The translations under genes were made by a program, and so were the position numbers. This document shows positions 1-7,598 of a DNA stretch of 64,000 bases, in pieces; the stretch's first letter is position 1, and every line of letters starts with the position of its first letter. Origin of the DNA: Roseiarcus sp963741845. Its GTDB lineage: Bacteria > Pseudomonadota > Alphaproteobacteria > Rhizobiales > Beijerinckiaceae. The stretch is from NCBI GenBank assembly GCA_963741845.1, contig CAVUJV010000033.1:310001-374000 (forward strand), written 5' to 3'. The notes beneath the pieces were generated by a model, which saw only the letters and a program-made list of their open reading frames with translations, was not told the origin of the DNA and did not search any database.

Positions 1-484
1 TGGGGACGAGTTCGCGCAACTGCGTCCGGATGTCGTTGAGGATCGCCGACAGTTCGAGACTCTCTCCGACCCGGGGCATGCCCGAAACATCGGGGTAAGA
101 GACTTTCGGCGGCGGTTCGTTAGGCCAGGTGCTGGCGATCACGGCGCCGACATAGGCGCGCAGCTTCTGCCGCATGGAGAGGGTCTCCGGACCATAGTCG
201 CGCAGGCACTGGTCCATCTGGACGAACTCCGCGGCATAGGTTCCGCGCGCGCGGTAGGCTTTGTCGAAGCCGCTGGTGACCGATCCGGTCAGGAGGCCGA
301 GGACGATGGAGGTGAAGGTCACGAGGAGGGTGATCGTGAGCTGCACCAGCTGCATGGACTCGCGCGAGCGGTGCTGTTCGGGAAGCCGCGTCCGAACGAA
401 GGCGCCGACGCCCGCCGCCAGGCACAACAGGACGAGCAGTCCGAAAGCCGTCAGGAGGCCAGGGATGGACAGGAGATCGGACAT
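1..484 (-). CDS. DUF4239-like membrane protein (partial, C-terminus beyond window)
   Basis: The minus strand is open from an ATG at 484 to the window edge (about 161 residues) with no stop. The translation begins MSDLLSIPGLLTAFGLLVLL, a first membrane segment. An RTRLPEQHRS linker and a second hydrophobic segment (LTITLLVTFTSIVLGLLTG, about residues 47-65) follow. The soluble part contains FDKAYRARGTYAAEFVQMD. Two N-terminal helices followed by a soluble region that covers a 'Y-x-x-R' patch are typical of DUF4239 (bestrophin-like) proteins, which have no established function. The assignment is from overall pattern only. It is transcribed away from the DUF155 gene, leaving a 175-bp divergent spacer. 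Confidence 0.6.
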   Translation of the reverse strand, partial: MSDLLSIPGLLTAFGLLVLLCLAAGVGAFVRTRLPEQHRSRESMQLVQLTITLLVTFTSIVLGLLTGSVTSGFDKAYRARGTYAAEFVQMDQCLRDYGPETLSMRQKLRAYVGAVIASTWPNEPPPKVSYPDVSGMPRVGESLELSAILNDIRTQLRELVP

Positions 485-659
485 GCGACGCGACGGTCCC
501 GGGCTGTCTCGGTTCGGACGGCGATCGCCCGCCTTTTTGAAGGCTTCTATCGTCAGATCGCCAGCGGACTCAAGGCGGGCGCCCGGGCAAAATCGGAGGC
601 GGTTCAGGTTCCTGCACGGCTCTGTTGGCTATCCGCTGGCGCCGTCGTAGTTTGTCGCC

Positions 660-1469
660 ATGACCGACGTCACGTCTGTGAAGACCGGGCCGGCCCGATA
701 CACGGCGCGAGCGCTCATCGTGGGCGAGCGCATCGACACGACCGGGCTCGAACGGCCGGATACGATTTCGCTCCTGCCGCTGGCGTTCCGGGTGGGCGAG
801 CAGGGCATGGTCGCGCTGTTCCGCTTCGGCGTCGCCGTCATGGTCGGCCTGACGCCTCTGGAGGAAGACGATCTCCTTCAGAAGCTCAAGTGGCGGGTGA
901 GCGGGGAGAAGGTCCGCGGCGACGACGAGACGGCCGTGCTCGAAATCTCGCCGGAGGGCGATGGCCAGAAGGCGTCAGGCGGGCCGATCCAGATCAAGGA
1001 CCTGTCGCCCGACCGGTTTCTGGTCGTGGCCGACGCGCTCGCCAAGACGGCCGCGCTCACGCGCGACGAGCGCGAGGTCAACGCCGTCTTCGACGTGATC
1101 GAGCCCTTCGCCTCGAAACTGGCCTCGACGGGCAGGCCTCCCTATCGGCGCAAGGCCATGCTCAAGCTGATCGGCCAGGCGCTCCTGGCGCAGCATCGCG
1201 TCTCCGGCCGCGTGGCGGTCGAGGAGAAGCCGGACGTCCTGTGGGACCGGCCGGACCTCGAGCGGCTCTACGCGCGCCTCGAAGACGAGTATGAGCTCAA
1301 GGAGCGGGCGGGCGCGCTGAAGCGCAAGCTCGACGTGATCGTCGAGACCGCCCACGCGCTGACCGACATCATGGACGCGGACCGCGCCACCCGACTCGAG
1401 ATCGCGGTGGTGGTGCTCATCCTGCTCGAACTCATCGCGGCCCTGATCGAGATCGCCGCCCGGCATTGA
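660..1469 (+). CDS. DUF155 / RMD1 (YagE) family protein
   Basis: This 269-residue protein matches the DUF155 (RMD1/Sif2, COG1723) layout. An N-terminal alpha/beta part (YTARALIVGERIDTTGLE, then GVAVMVGLTPLEED) leads into a charged helical region (LEDEYELKERAGALKRKLD). A single C-terminal membrane helix (AVVVLILLELIAALIEIAA, about residues 248-266) closes the chain. Eukaryotic relatives act in mitochondria; bacterial members have no defined reaction. The C-terminal anchor predicts a membrane-tethered cytosolic domain. It lies 22 bp upstream of the sirtuin gene on the same strand, so the two may be co-transcribed. The family call is fairly secure; a role is not inferable. Confidence 0.75.
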   Translation: MTDVTSVKTGPARYTARALIVGERIDTTGLERPDTISLLPLAFRVGEQGMVALFRFGVAVMVGLTPLEEDDLLQKLKWRVSGEKVRGDDETAVLEISPEGDGQKASGGPIQIKDLSPDRFLVVADALAKTAALTRDEREVNAVFDVIEPFASKLASTGRPPYRRKAMLKLIGQALLAQHRVSGRVAVEEKPDVLWDRPDLERLYARLEDEYELKERAGALKRKLDVIVETAHALTDIMDADRATRLEIAVVVLILLELIAALIEIAARH

Positions 1470-1491
1470 AGGCAGGATTGCGAGCGCCGGC

Positions 1492-2199
1492 ATGAACGTC
1501 TTCGTCCTCACTGGCGCGGGGGTCTCCGCCGAGAGCGGACTCGGCACGTTCCGCGACAAGACGGGCGAAGGCCTATGGGCGCGTTTCGATCCGATGCGGC
1601 TCGCGACGCCCGAAGCCTTCGCGCGCGATCCGGTGGAGGTGCTCGCCTTCTACGACGCGCGTCGCCGCAACCTCGCAAGCGCCGCGCCCAACGCCGCGCA
1701 TCGGGCGCTCGCGCGGCTGGAGAAAGGTCTGGCCGAGCGGGGCGACGGGCTCACGCTCGTCACGCAGAACATCGACGACCTGCATGAGCGCGGCGGCTCG
1801 CGGCGCGTTCTTCACATGCACGGCGAGCTTCTGAAGGCGCGATGCGCAGCCTGCGGAGCAACGCAGGTCTGGACCGGCGACCTCACCGTCGCCGACGGCT
1901 GTCCGGATTGCGGCGCGCGGGCGACGCTGCGTCCGGACGTCGTGTGGTTCGGCGAAATGCCGATGCATCTCGATGCGATCGATCGTGCGCTGAGAAGCGC
2001 CGATCTCTTCGTCGCGATCGGGACCTCGGGCGCGGTCTATCCCGCAGCGGGATTCGTGGCCGAGGCGCGCGCGGCGGGCGTGAGAACCTGCGAGATCAAC
2101 CTCGAAGCAGCCGACAACGCGGACCTGTTCGACGAAGCGCGCTATGGCCCGGCGAGTGAGATGGTTCCGGCCTGGGTCGATGACATTCTCCGCGTCTGA
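1492..2199 (+). CDS. cobB: NAD-dependent protein deacylase (class III sirtuin, CobB-like)
   Basis: This sirtuin (235 residues) removes acyl groups from lysines using NAD+. Visible motifs are the NAD-binding GAGVSAESGLGTFRD near residue 7, TQNIDDLHERGG with the catalytic His slightly later in LHMHGEL, and a four-cysteine zinc site (CAAC, then CPDC). The C-terminal part carries GTSGAVYPAAG. A Tyr-x-x-Arg pair (FYDARRRNL) matches the residues that give class III/SIRT5-like enzymes activity on succinyl- and malonyl-lysine, so desuccinylase activity is a reasonable inference. Length is normal for bacterial CobB. The start ATG at 1492 directly precedes the Rossmann strand (MNVFVLTGAG). Confidence 0.92.
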   Translation: MNVFVLTGAGVSAESGLGTFRDKTGEGLWARFDPMRLATPEAFARDPVEVLAFYDARRRNLASAAPNAAHRALARLEKGLAERGDGLTLVTQNIDDLHERGGSRRVLHMHGELLKARCAACGATQVWTGDLTVADGCPDCGARATLRPDVVWFGEMPMHLDAIDRALRSADLFVAIGTSGAVYPAAGFVAEARAAGVRTCEINLEAADNADLFDEARYGPASEMVPAWVDDILRV

Positions 2200-2222
2200 G
2201 AGGAAGGCGGGCTCACGGGCGC

Positions 2223-3368
2223 TCAGGCGGCGCGGGCATTTCGGGGCGCCACCGCCTCCGCGATGTTGGTCGCGTCGATCCCGATCTGCTTCAACTGTCC
2301 GAGCGCGGAAGGGATCGCGCCGCAGAAGAAGAGGCCCGGCTCGGCGGTCGGCTTTCCGCTGACGAGGGGCGCTCCGGTCGCGCTGAGGACATTCCTGGCG
2401 GTGGGGAGAAGGCCGCGGAGGTCGGGCCGGAAGCCGGTCGCGAGGATCACCGCGTCGAAGGCTTCGGGCGGCGAGTCCCTGAAGATCACGCCCTCCCGCG
2501 TGAAGCCCGCTACGTCGCCGCGAAGTTCGATCCTGCCCTCGCGGATCGCGTCGAGCGTGCCGACGTCGATGAGCGGCACGCGGCCGTCCTCCGCGATCGA
2601 CTGGAGCGGACCTTTCGGCGCGCGCTTGAGGCCGAGCTTTTCGATGGAGCCGACCGCAAGCCGCAGCAGGGGCGCGTTGACCGCGTCGGCCAGGCGAGGC
2701 GGCAGGACGCGGCTCGCCAGACTCCAGGCGAGGATCGGCCGCCCCAGCATCTCGCGCGGGATGACGTTGATCGGGCCGCGAACCGCCATAGCCGTCCGGA
2801 TTCCGGCTTCGGCGAGATCGAGCGCGATCTCGCCCCCCGAATTGCCGTAGCCGATGACGAGGACGCGCTGACCGGCGAAGGGCGCGGGATTGCGGTAGAG
2901 GCTCGAATGCAGGACCTGCCCGGGGAAGCCCTCCATTCCGGGCCAGTTTGGGACGTGCGGAAAGTCCGCGAGGCCGGTCGCTATGACGGCGATCGGCGCC
3001 TCCCACGCTTCGCCGTCCGTTTCGGCTCGCCAGCGGGGACCCTCGCGCGCGAGCGAGCGGACGGGCGTGTTGAAGACGGGCGCGAGGCCGAAGGTCCGCG
3101 CATAGGATTCCAGATAGCTTACGACCTGAGCGCGCGACGGATAGCGCCCGTAAGCCACGGGCATGGGAAGGCCGGGCAGGCCGGACCGGGCGCGGTCGGT
3201 GTGCAGATGCAGACGGTCGTAGTGGCGCCGCCAGACCGATCCGACCGCATCGGCCTTTTCGAAGATCACCGGATCGAGGCCGCGCGTCTTCAGGCAGGCC
3301 GCGACGGCAAGCCCGGCCGGCCCCGCGCCAACCACGATTGCGTCGCAGCGATGCGGCACGCCGCGCAC
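2223..3368 (-). CDS. Flavin-containing monooxygenase / NAD(P)-binding oxidoreductase
   Basis: This is a class B flavoprotein of about 380 residues. An FAD-binding GxGxxG motif (VVGAGPAG) sits at the extreme N-terminus. The FMO fingerprint FxGxxxHxxxY is present as FPGQVLHSSLY, followed by a second, NAD(P)H-binding Rossmann motif (VIGYGNSGGE) and the ATG motif (VILATGFRPD). Such enzymes oxygenate soft nucleophiles or carbonyls; the substrate is unknown. No ATG suits the N-terminus. Candidate starts are GTG at 3368 or GTG at 3359, both inside the 3' end of the bacterioferritin gene, so the frames overlap by about 70-80 bp. Translational coupling to bfr is likely. Confidence 0.85.
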   Translation of the reverse strand: MRGVPHRCDAIVVGAGPAGLAVAACLKTRGLDPVIFEKADAVGSVWRRHYDRLHLHTDRARSGLPGLPMPVAYGRYPSRAQVVSYLESYARTFGLAPVFNTPVRSLAREGPRWRAETDGEAWEAPIAVIATGLADFPHVPNWPGMEGFPGQVLHSSLYRNPAPFAGQRVLVIGYGNSGGEIALDLAEAGIRTAMAVRGPINVIPREMLGRPILAWSLASRVLPPRLADAVNAPLLRLAVGSIEKLGLKRAPKGPLQSIAEDGRVPLIDVGTLDAIREGRIELRGDVAGFTREGVIFRDSPPEAFDAVILATGFRPDLRGLLPTARNVLSATGAPLVSGKPTAEPGLFFCGAIPSALGQLKQIGIDATNIAEAVAPRNARAA

Positions 3369-3856
3369 TCGCCTATCGTCGACTTCAGATCGCCGACATG
3401 CTTCTGAGAATAGAGCTGCTCGCCGAGCTGCGCGATGAGGGTGAGCTGCGTCTCGAGGAAGTCGATATGCTCCTCCTCGTCGGCGGTCAGCGCCTCGAAC
3501 AGATTCTTGCTCACCCGGTCGCTCACCGATTCGCAATAGCTCGCTGCTTCCAGATAGAGCGCGCGAGCGTCGATCTCGGCGGCAAGGTCGCACTCGATGA
3601 TGCTCTTCACGCTCTTGCCGATCCGGAGCTGATCGAGCGACTGCATGTTGGGAGTGCCGTCAAGAAAGAGGATGCGCGCGACGAGCTTGTCGGCGTGCTG
3701 CATCTCCTCGATCAATTCCTCGCGCCAAACCTTGGCGAAGGCCTTGTAGCCCCAGTTGTCGAGGATTCGATAGTGGAGCCAGTACTGGTTCACGGCGGCG
3801 AGCTCGTGCCGAAGCGCGCGATTGAGATATTCGAGGACCCGGTCGTCGCCTCGCAT
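3290..3856 (-). CDS. bfr: Bacterioferritin
   Basis: This is an iron-storage protein with a ferroxidase centre and haem. All key residues fall at the standard positions: E18, E51, H54, E94, E127 and H130 for the di-iron site, and M52 as haem ligand (EEMQHAD). A GGAGAG lies just upstream of the ATG at 3856. The chain is 188 residues against about 160 for typical Bfr. The extra C-terminus (after roughly residue 160, starting ECAACRIAATQ) is not family-like and is the part that overlaps the downstream monooxygenase frame. The tail may be real read-through coupling or an undetected indel near the stop. No bacterioferritin-associated ferredoxin gene is adjacent. Confidence 0.93.
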   Translation of the reverse strand: MRGDDRVLEYLNRALRHELAAVNQYWLHYRILDNWGYKAFAKVWREELIEEMQHADKLVARILFLDGTPNMQSLDQLRIGKSVKSIIECDLAAEIDARALYLEAASYCESVSDRVSKNLFEALTADEEEHIDFLETQLTLIAQLGEQLYSQKHVGDLKSTIGECAACRIAATQSWLARGRPGLPSRPA

Positions 3857-3966
3857 GGCGCTCTCCCATTCCTTCGGCGCAATTCAGCGCCTGTCAGTCC
3901 GACCCAAGGCTTATCACGCCGGCAGGGCGGTCGCGAGCGTTCCGCGCCTCTGCCGGCGGCGGCCGC

Positions 3967-4233
3967 TCACGCGAAGCGGCGGGCGTTGCGCTCGCGGGCC
4001 TTCAGGGTCTCCGTCTCGCGGTCGCGCGGCGGGGCGGAGGTGTGAAGCGACGAGATGAGTTCGCGCGCGGTCTGCGTCACGTCGGCGACGGCGCGCTCGA
4101 AGGCTTCCGCGTTGGCATGGGAGGGCTTCGTGAAGCCGCTCACCTTGCGCACGAACTGGAGCGCGGCGGCCCGGACCTCGTCCTCCGTCGCGGGCGGCTC
4201 GAAGTTGAACAGGGGTCGGATGTTGCGGCACAT
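3967..4233 (-). CDS. DUF2277 family protein
   Basis: This is a small cytosolic protein (88 residues) starting MCRNIRPLFNFEPPATEDE, the invariant opening of the DUF2277 family, and continuing VRAAALQFVRKVSGF. The family is common in alphaproteobacteria and actinobacteria and has no known function. A GGAGG sequence lies 7 nt upstream of the ATG at 4233. It follows the SIMPL gene on the same strand after only 11 bp, so it is probably the second gene of that unit. Confidence 0.85.
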   Translation of the reverse strand: MCRNIRPLFNFEPPATEDEVRAAALQFVRKVSGFTKPSHANAEAFERAVADVTQTARELISSLHTSAPPRDRETETLKARERNARRFA

Positions 4234-4244
4234 GAGGCGCCTCC

Positions 4245-4970
4245 CTATTGCAACAGCTCGAAGCGCGCGGTCACGGTGACCGTCAGCGTCTCGCGGCCCG
4301 GCTCGACGGGGGTCGGCGCGGCGGCCATTCGGGCATAGACTTTGCCCATGGGCACGGGGGTTGGTCCGCTTTCTTCGGTCAGCGACAGCATGCGTCCGAT
4401 TTTCGCCCCGCCGGCCTTGGCGAAGATTTCGGCCTTCCGCCGCGCGTCCGCGACCGCCTTCGGCCGGACTGCGTCGAGCAGGGCGCCCGGATCGTTCTCG
4501 CCATAGGCGAGGCCGTACATGGCGTTCGCGCCCGCATCGACCGCCTTGTCGAGGAGCGCGCCGACCTTCGAGAGGTCGCGGACCGTGACGGTCACCATGT
4601 TGCTGACATTGTAGCCGGTGATCTTGCGCTCGGCCTCCGAACCCGATGGCGGATTGCTCAGGGTCGGCGCGATGGACAGGCTCGACGTCTGGATGTCCGC
4701 CGCCGATATTCCCTCCGATTTCAGGAGGTCTATGAGCGCGTTGACGGATTTGGCGTTGGCGGCAAGCGCCTCGCGCGCGTCCTTTCCGGCGGTCGTCACG
4801 CCGAGCGTCACGCGGGCGAAGTCCGGAACGGCTTCGACGCTGGCCTGTCCGGCGACCTCGATGAAGCGGGGCTCGTCCATCTGAAGATATCGCGGCTGCG
4901 CCTGAGCCGCCGGCGCCGCGAGGAAGGCCAGCGCAAAGACCGTAGCCAGATGCCGTGCGACGAAGCGCAA
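4245..4970 (-). CDS. Secreted SIMPL (DUF541) domain protein
   Basis: The mature part has the SIMPL/DUF541 pattern: IEVAGQASVEAVPDFARVTL near the N-terminus, a repeat-like helical centre (ALAANAKSVNALIDLLKSEG) and closing strands (ETLTVTVTARFELLQ). A signal peptide (LATVFALAFLAAPAAQAQ) precedes it, so it is periplasmic or outer-membrane associated. Homologues such as BP26 and YggE are linked to envelope or oxidative stress. I favour a TTG start at 4970 because an AAAAGGAG box lies 6 nt upstream and the signal peptide then starts normally. An ATG at 5033 would add a charged, non-signal-like extension. Confidence 0.85.
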   Translation of the reverse strand: MRFVARHLATVFALAFLAAPAAQAQPRYLQMDEPRFIEVAGQASVEAVPDFARVTLGVTTAGKDAREALAANAKSVNALIDLLKSEGISAADIQTSSLSIAPTLSNPPSGSEAERKITGYNVSNMVTVTVRDLSKVGALLDKAVDAGANAMYGLAYGENDPGALLDAVRPKAVADARRKAEIFAKAGGAKIGRMLSLTEESGPTPVPMGKVYARMAAAPTPVEPGRETLTVTVTARFELLQ

Positions 4971-5067
4971 GCGGAGCTCCTTTTCGCTGCGGTCTCCCCG
5001 GAGACCCTTGTCTCGATCAGCGCGGACGAACACGGAGAATATAAGGCGCGTCGCGTCGGCGCCGGGC

Positions 5068-5580
5068 TCACTCCGCGGCGTCCCCCGGCTTTTCGTCCTC
5101 CTCGCGCATGCGATAGCGGAAGTCGCAGGATGGGGCGCCGCCCATGATGGTCTGCGTGCGGGTCAACGCGATGCGGGGATCGTATCCCTCGCAGAAAGCG
5201 CCGTCCCGGTTGCAGGAGAGAAGGTCGCCGATCTCGGCGAGCCCCATGGCCCGATAGGTCTCGGCGTAGCGGCAGCGCCGCACGTTGAAGTCGAAGACGC
5301 CCGGCTCGTCCTTGAGAACCTCGATCGTCAGCGCGTCGTCCTTCGTCCAGAGATGCTGGATCGCCTTGAAGCTCTCGAGATCGGCGCCGCCCGGCGCGCG
5401 CTTCGCCATGTCCGCGCCGGCCGCGATCGCCGCCCGCCGGATGGCCTTCCTCAGAATTTCGCGAGCTTTTTCCTCTCCGACCTCGGCGCGCAACTCCTCG
5501 TAGATCGGCGCGATGACGCCGGCCTCGATCCGGCGGCGGGCAAGGATGCCGAGGTTTTCAGACGGGTCGCTGGCTGTCAT
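5068..5580 (-). CDS. L-2-amino-thiazoline-4-carboxylic acid hydrolase-like protein
   Basis: This 170-residue protein resembles the ATC-hydrolase family (PF14196). It has an N-terminal helical part (LARRRIEAGVIAPIYEELR) and a C-terminal part with conserved cysteines in RRCRYAETYRAMGLAEIGDL, LLSCNRDGAFCEGYDPRI and GAPSCDFRY. In a Pseudomonas strain the founding enzyme opens the thiazoline ring on the way to cysteine. In most genomes the family is orphan and its substrate is unknown, so only the family is claimed. It is divergent from kdsA across a 282-bp spacer. No clear ribosome-binding site is visible before the ATG at 5580. Confidence 0.7.
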   Translation of the reverse strand: MTASDPSENLGILARRRIEAGVIAPIYEELRAEVGEEKAREILRKAIRRAAIAAGADMAKRAPGGADLESFKAIQHLWTKDDALTIEVLKDEPGVFDFNVRRCRYAETYRAMGLAEIGDLLSCNRDGAFCEGYDPRIALTRTQTIMGGAPSCDFRYRMREEDEKPGDAAE

Positions 5581-5705
5581 GGAGAGAAGGCCGCTTTAGC
5601 GTTTCGATTCGTGGGATTTCAGACCTTTAGGTCCGATTTTAGCGTCGTTTCCGCTCGCGCTCTTGCACTCCGCGAGCCATTTAACTGAAATAATATGTCT
5701 AAATG

Positions 5706-5735
5706 GCGCTTCCCCGATTATCGGGGCGAAAGCGC
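5706..5735. promoter_or_regulatory. Strong hairpin in the kdsA upstream region
   Basis: A near-perfect inverted repeat: outer arms GCGCTT/AAGCGC (5706-5711 and 5730-5735), inner arms CCCCGAT/ATCGGGG around a single T (5712-5726), and a 3-nt bulge. No T-tract follows on either strand, so it does not look like an intrinsic terminator. It lies in the comparatively AT-rich spacer between the divergent ATC-hydrolase-like gene and kdsA, and could be an operator or a leader structure. Confidence 0.45.
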
Positions 5736-5862
5736 TCTCAGGCAAGAAAATGTCGGTTTTCGAAAATGTCGGGTTTCGCGTCCCGGCTCCTTTCCTTGCC
5801 AAAGCGGCCCATTTGCCGCAAAGACCGCGCCTTCGCGAAACCGGATCGGGAATTTCAGCGCC

Positions 5863-6720
5863 TTGCGCAACAACGCCATCGTTCAGATCGGTCGGGGCAA
5901 GCTTGCGGCGCGGTTCGGCCAGAGCCTGCCGCTCGCGCTGATCGCCGGCCCCTGCCAGATGGAGAGCCGGGCGCATGCGCTCGAAACCGCCTCGGCGCTG
6001 AAGGAGATCGCCGCGCGGCGCGGGATCGGGCTCGTTTACAAGACCTCGTTCGACAAGGCGAACCGCACCTCCGGCTCGGGCGCGCGCGGCGTCGGGCTCG
6101 AAGCGGCGCTGCCGGTCTTCGCGGAGATCCGGGAGTCGCTTGGCCTGCCCGTCCTCACGGACGTTCACGACATCGCGCAATGCGCGCCGGTCGCCGAGGC
6201 CGTGGACGTGCTGCAGATCCCGGCTTTCCTCTGCCGCCAGACGGACCTGCTGGTCGCCGCCGCCCGCACCGGGCGGCCGGTGAACGTCAAGAAGGGCCAG
6301 TTCCTCGCGCCCTGGGACATGAAGAACGTCGTCGCCAAGCTCGATTCGGCAGGCGCGGGCGACATTCTGGTGACCGAGCGGGGCGTCAGCTTCGGCTACA
6401 ACACGCTGGTTTCCGACATGCGCGCGCTGCCGATCATGGCGCGCGAGACGGGCGCGCCGGTCATCTTCGACGCGACCCATTCGGTGCAGCAGCCGGGCGG
6501 GCAGGGGTCTTCGTCGGGCGGCCAGCGCGAGTTCGTGCCCGTGCTGGCGCGGGCCGCCGTCGCGGTCGGGGTCGCGGGCGTGTTCATCGAGACCCATCCC
6601 GACCCGGACCAGGCGCCCTCGGACGGGCCGAACATGGTGCCGCTGAAGGCCTTCGAGGCGCTGGTCGCGGAGCTGCAGGACTTCGACCGCCTCGCCAAGC
6701 GCCTCGCGTCACCGAACTGA
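5863..6720 (+). CDS. kdsA: 3-deoxy-8-phosphooctulonate synthase (KDO-8-phosphate synthase)
   Basis: KdsA condenses phosphoenolpyruvate with arabinose 5-phosphate in the cytosol to make KDO-8-phosphate for lipopolysaccharide. Signature segments are LIAGPCQMESR, KTSFDKANRTS, LTDVHD, LCRQTDLL, VKKGQFLAPWDMKN and FDATHSVQQPGG. The cysteine in GPCQMES is the metal ligand of the metal-dependent class; the metal-free E. coli type has Asn there. The reading frame is open upstream to ATG 5695, but that extension is not protein-like. Homology begins at about LRNNAIVQIG, so a TTG at 5863 (285 residues, the usual length) is preferred although its ribosome-binding site is weak. Confidence 0.9.
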   Translation: MRNNAIVQIGRGKLAARFGQSLPLALIAGPCQMESRAHALETASALKEIAARRGIGLVYKTSFDKANRTSGSGARGVGLEAALPVFAEIRESLGLPVLTDVHDIAQCAPVAEAVDVLQIPAFLCRQTDLLVAAARTGRPVNVKKGQFLAPWDMKNVVAKLDSAGAGDILVTERGVSFGYNTLVSDMRALPIMARETGAPVIFDATHSVQQPGGQGSSSGGQREFVPVLARAAVAVGVAGVFIETHPDPDQAPSDGPNMVPLKAFEALVAELQDFDRLAKRLASPN

Positions 6721-6756
6721 CGGGGTCTGCGCGCGGCCACCGGAAGCCGTGAATCG

Positions 6757-7221
6757 TCAGCCGCGTCCGCGATAGGGCGGAACGCCCTGATCGGGCAGCC
6801 AGACCCCTTCCGGCGGCTTGCCGCTCTGCCAGAAGACGTCGATCGGGATGCCGCCGCGCGGATACCAGTAGCCGCCGATCCGGAGCCATCGCGGCTTCAG
6901 GACGGTGGCGAGGTCCCTGCCGATCCGGACGGTGCAATCCTCGTGGAAAGCGCCGTGATTTCTGAAGCTTGCGAGGTAAAGCTTCAGCGATTTCGACTCG
7001 ACGATCCACTTGTCTGGCACGTAGTCGATGACGAGATGGGCGAAGTCGGGCTGCCCGGTCATCGGGCAGATGGACGTGAACTCCGGCGCGGCGAAGCGCG
7101 TCACAAAGTCGGTGTCGGTGTGGGGATTGGGCGCGCGGTCGAGGGTCTTCGCGTCCGGCTCGGTCGGAATCGCGGACGCCTGCCCGAGATGGGCGAATTG
7201 CGGCGGGGATTTCGTGGTCAT
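6757..7221 (-). CDS. queF: NADPH-dependent 7-cyano-7-deazaguanine reductase
   Basis: QueF reduces preQ0 to preQ1 in queuosine tRNA modification. The protein has 154 residues, the short type I form. Seen directly are the catalytic cysteine region TSICPMTGQPDFA, the family motif ESKSLKLY within WIVESKSLKLYLASFRNHG, and HEDCTVRI. The C-terminal PRGGIPIDVFWQSG is also typical. It is convergent with kdsA. No other queuosine genes lie in the window. Confidence 0.95.
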   Translation of the reverse strand: MTTKSPPQFAHLGQASAIPTEPDAKTLDRAPNPHTDTDFVTRFAAPEFTSICPMTGQPDFAHLVIDYVPDKWIVESKSLKLYLASFRNHGAFHEDCTVRIGRDLATVLKPRWLRIGGYWYPRGGIPIDVFWQSGKPPEGVWLPDQGVPPYRGRG

Positions 7222-7262
7222 GGCGCCCGTGTAGCCTTACGGAGCGGCCGCGCGCAACCGCT

Positions 7263-7490
7263 TCAACGCGTCGAGCCGGCGGCGCCGACGGTGGCGGAAA
7301 CATAGCCGCTCATGTGGACGCAGACTCCGTTTGCCGCCAAAACGCCCGACAAACCGCCGATGTTGCATTTCTTCATGGAGTTGGACTTCGGCGGCTTCGC
7401 CTTCTTGCCCGACGGCAGTTCGGCGGCGAACGCGGGGGTCGCCACGATCAATCCGGCCAGAAGCGCCGCGATCAGTTGTTTGAGGGTCAT
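7263..7490 (-). CDS. Small exported protein resembling a porin N-terminus
   Basis: The predicted protein has 75 residues with a clear signal peptide (LIAALLAGLIVATPAFA). The mature part KKCNIGGLSGVLAANGVCVHMSGYVSATVG matches in pattern the start of alphaproteobacterial porins: lysine-rich linker, Cys, 'Y/G-x-G' strand, second Cys, then 'GYV-x-a-x-vG'. The chain stops where a porin would continue for about 300 more residues, and the downstream DNA belongs to other genes. It is therefore either a porin remnant or a dedicated two-cysteine microprotein. No strong ribosome-binding site is visible. Confidence 0.6.
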   Translation of the reverse strand: MTLKQLIAALLAGLIVATPAFAAELPSGKKAKPPKSNSMKKCNIGGLSGVLAANGVCVHMSGYVSATVGAAGSTR

Positions 7491-7598
7491 CGCATCGCTT
7501 TATCGCGCTTTGGACGGCGCGGCGCAACGCAACCCTTGCGAGTCAGGGCGCAATTCGAAAGGAATAGGGGATTGCGGAAGCGGAACGGACGGGAACGC

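Noticed and set aside
5695..5862. Upstream extension of kdsA from ATG 5695
   Set aside because: The frame is open but the translation is not like any KdsA, and it crosses a strong hairpin; homology starts at 5863.
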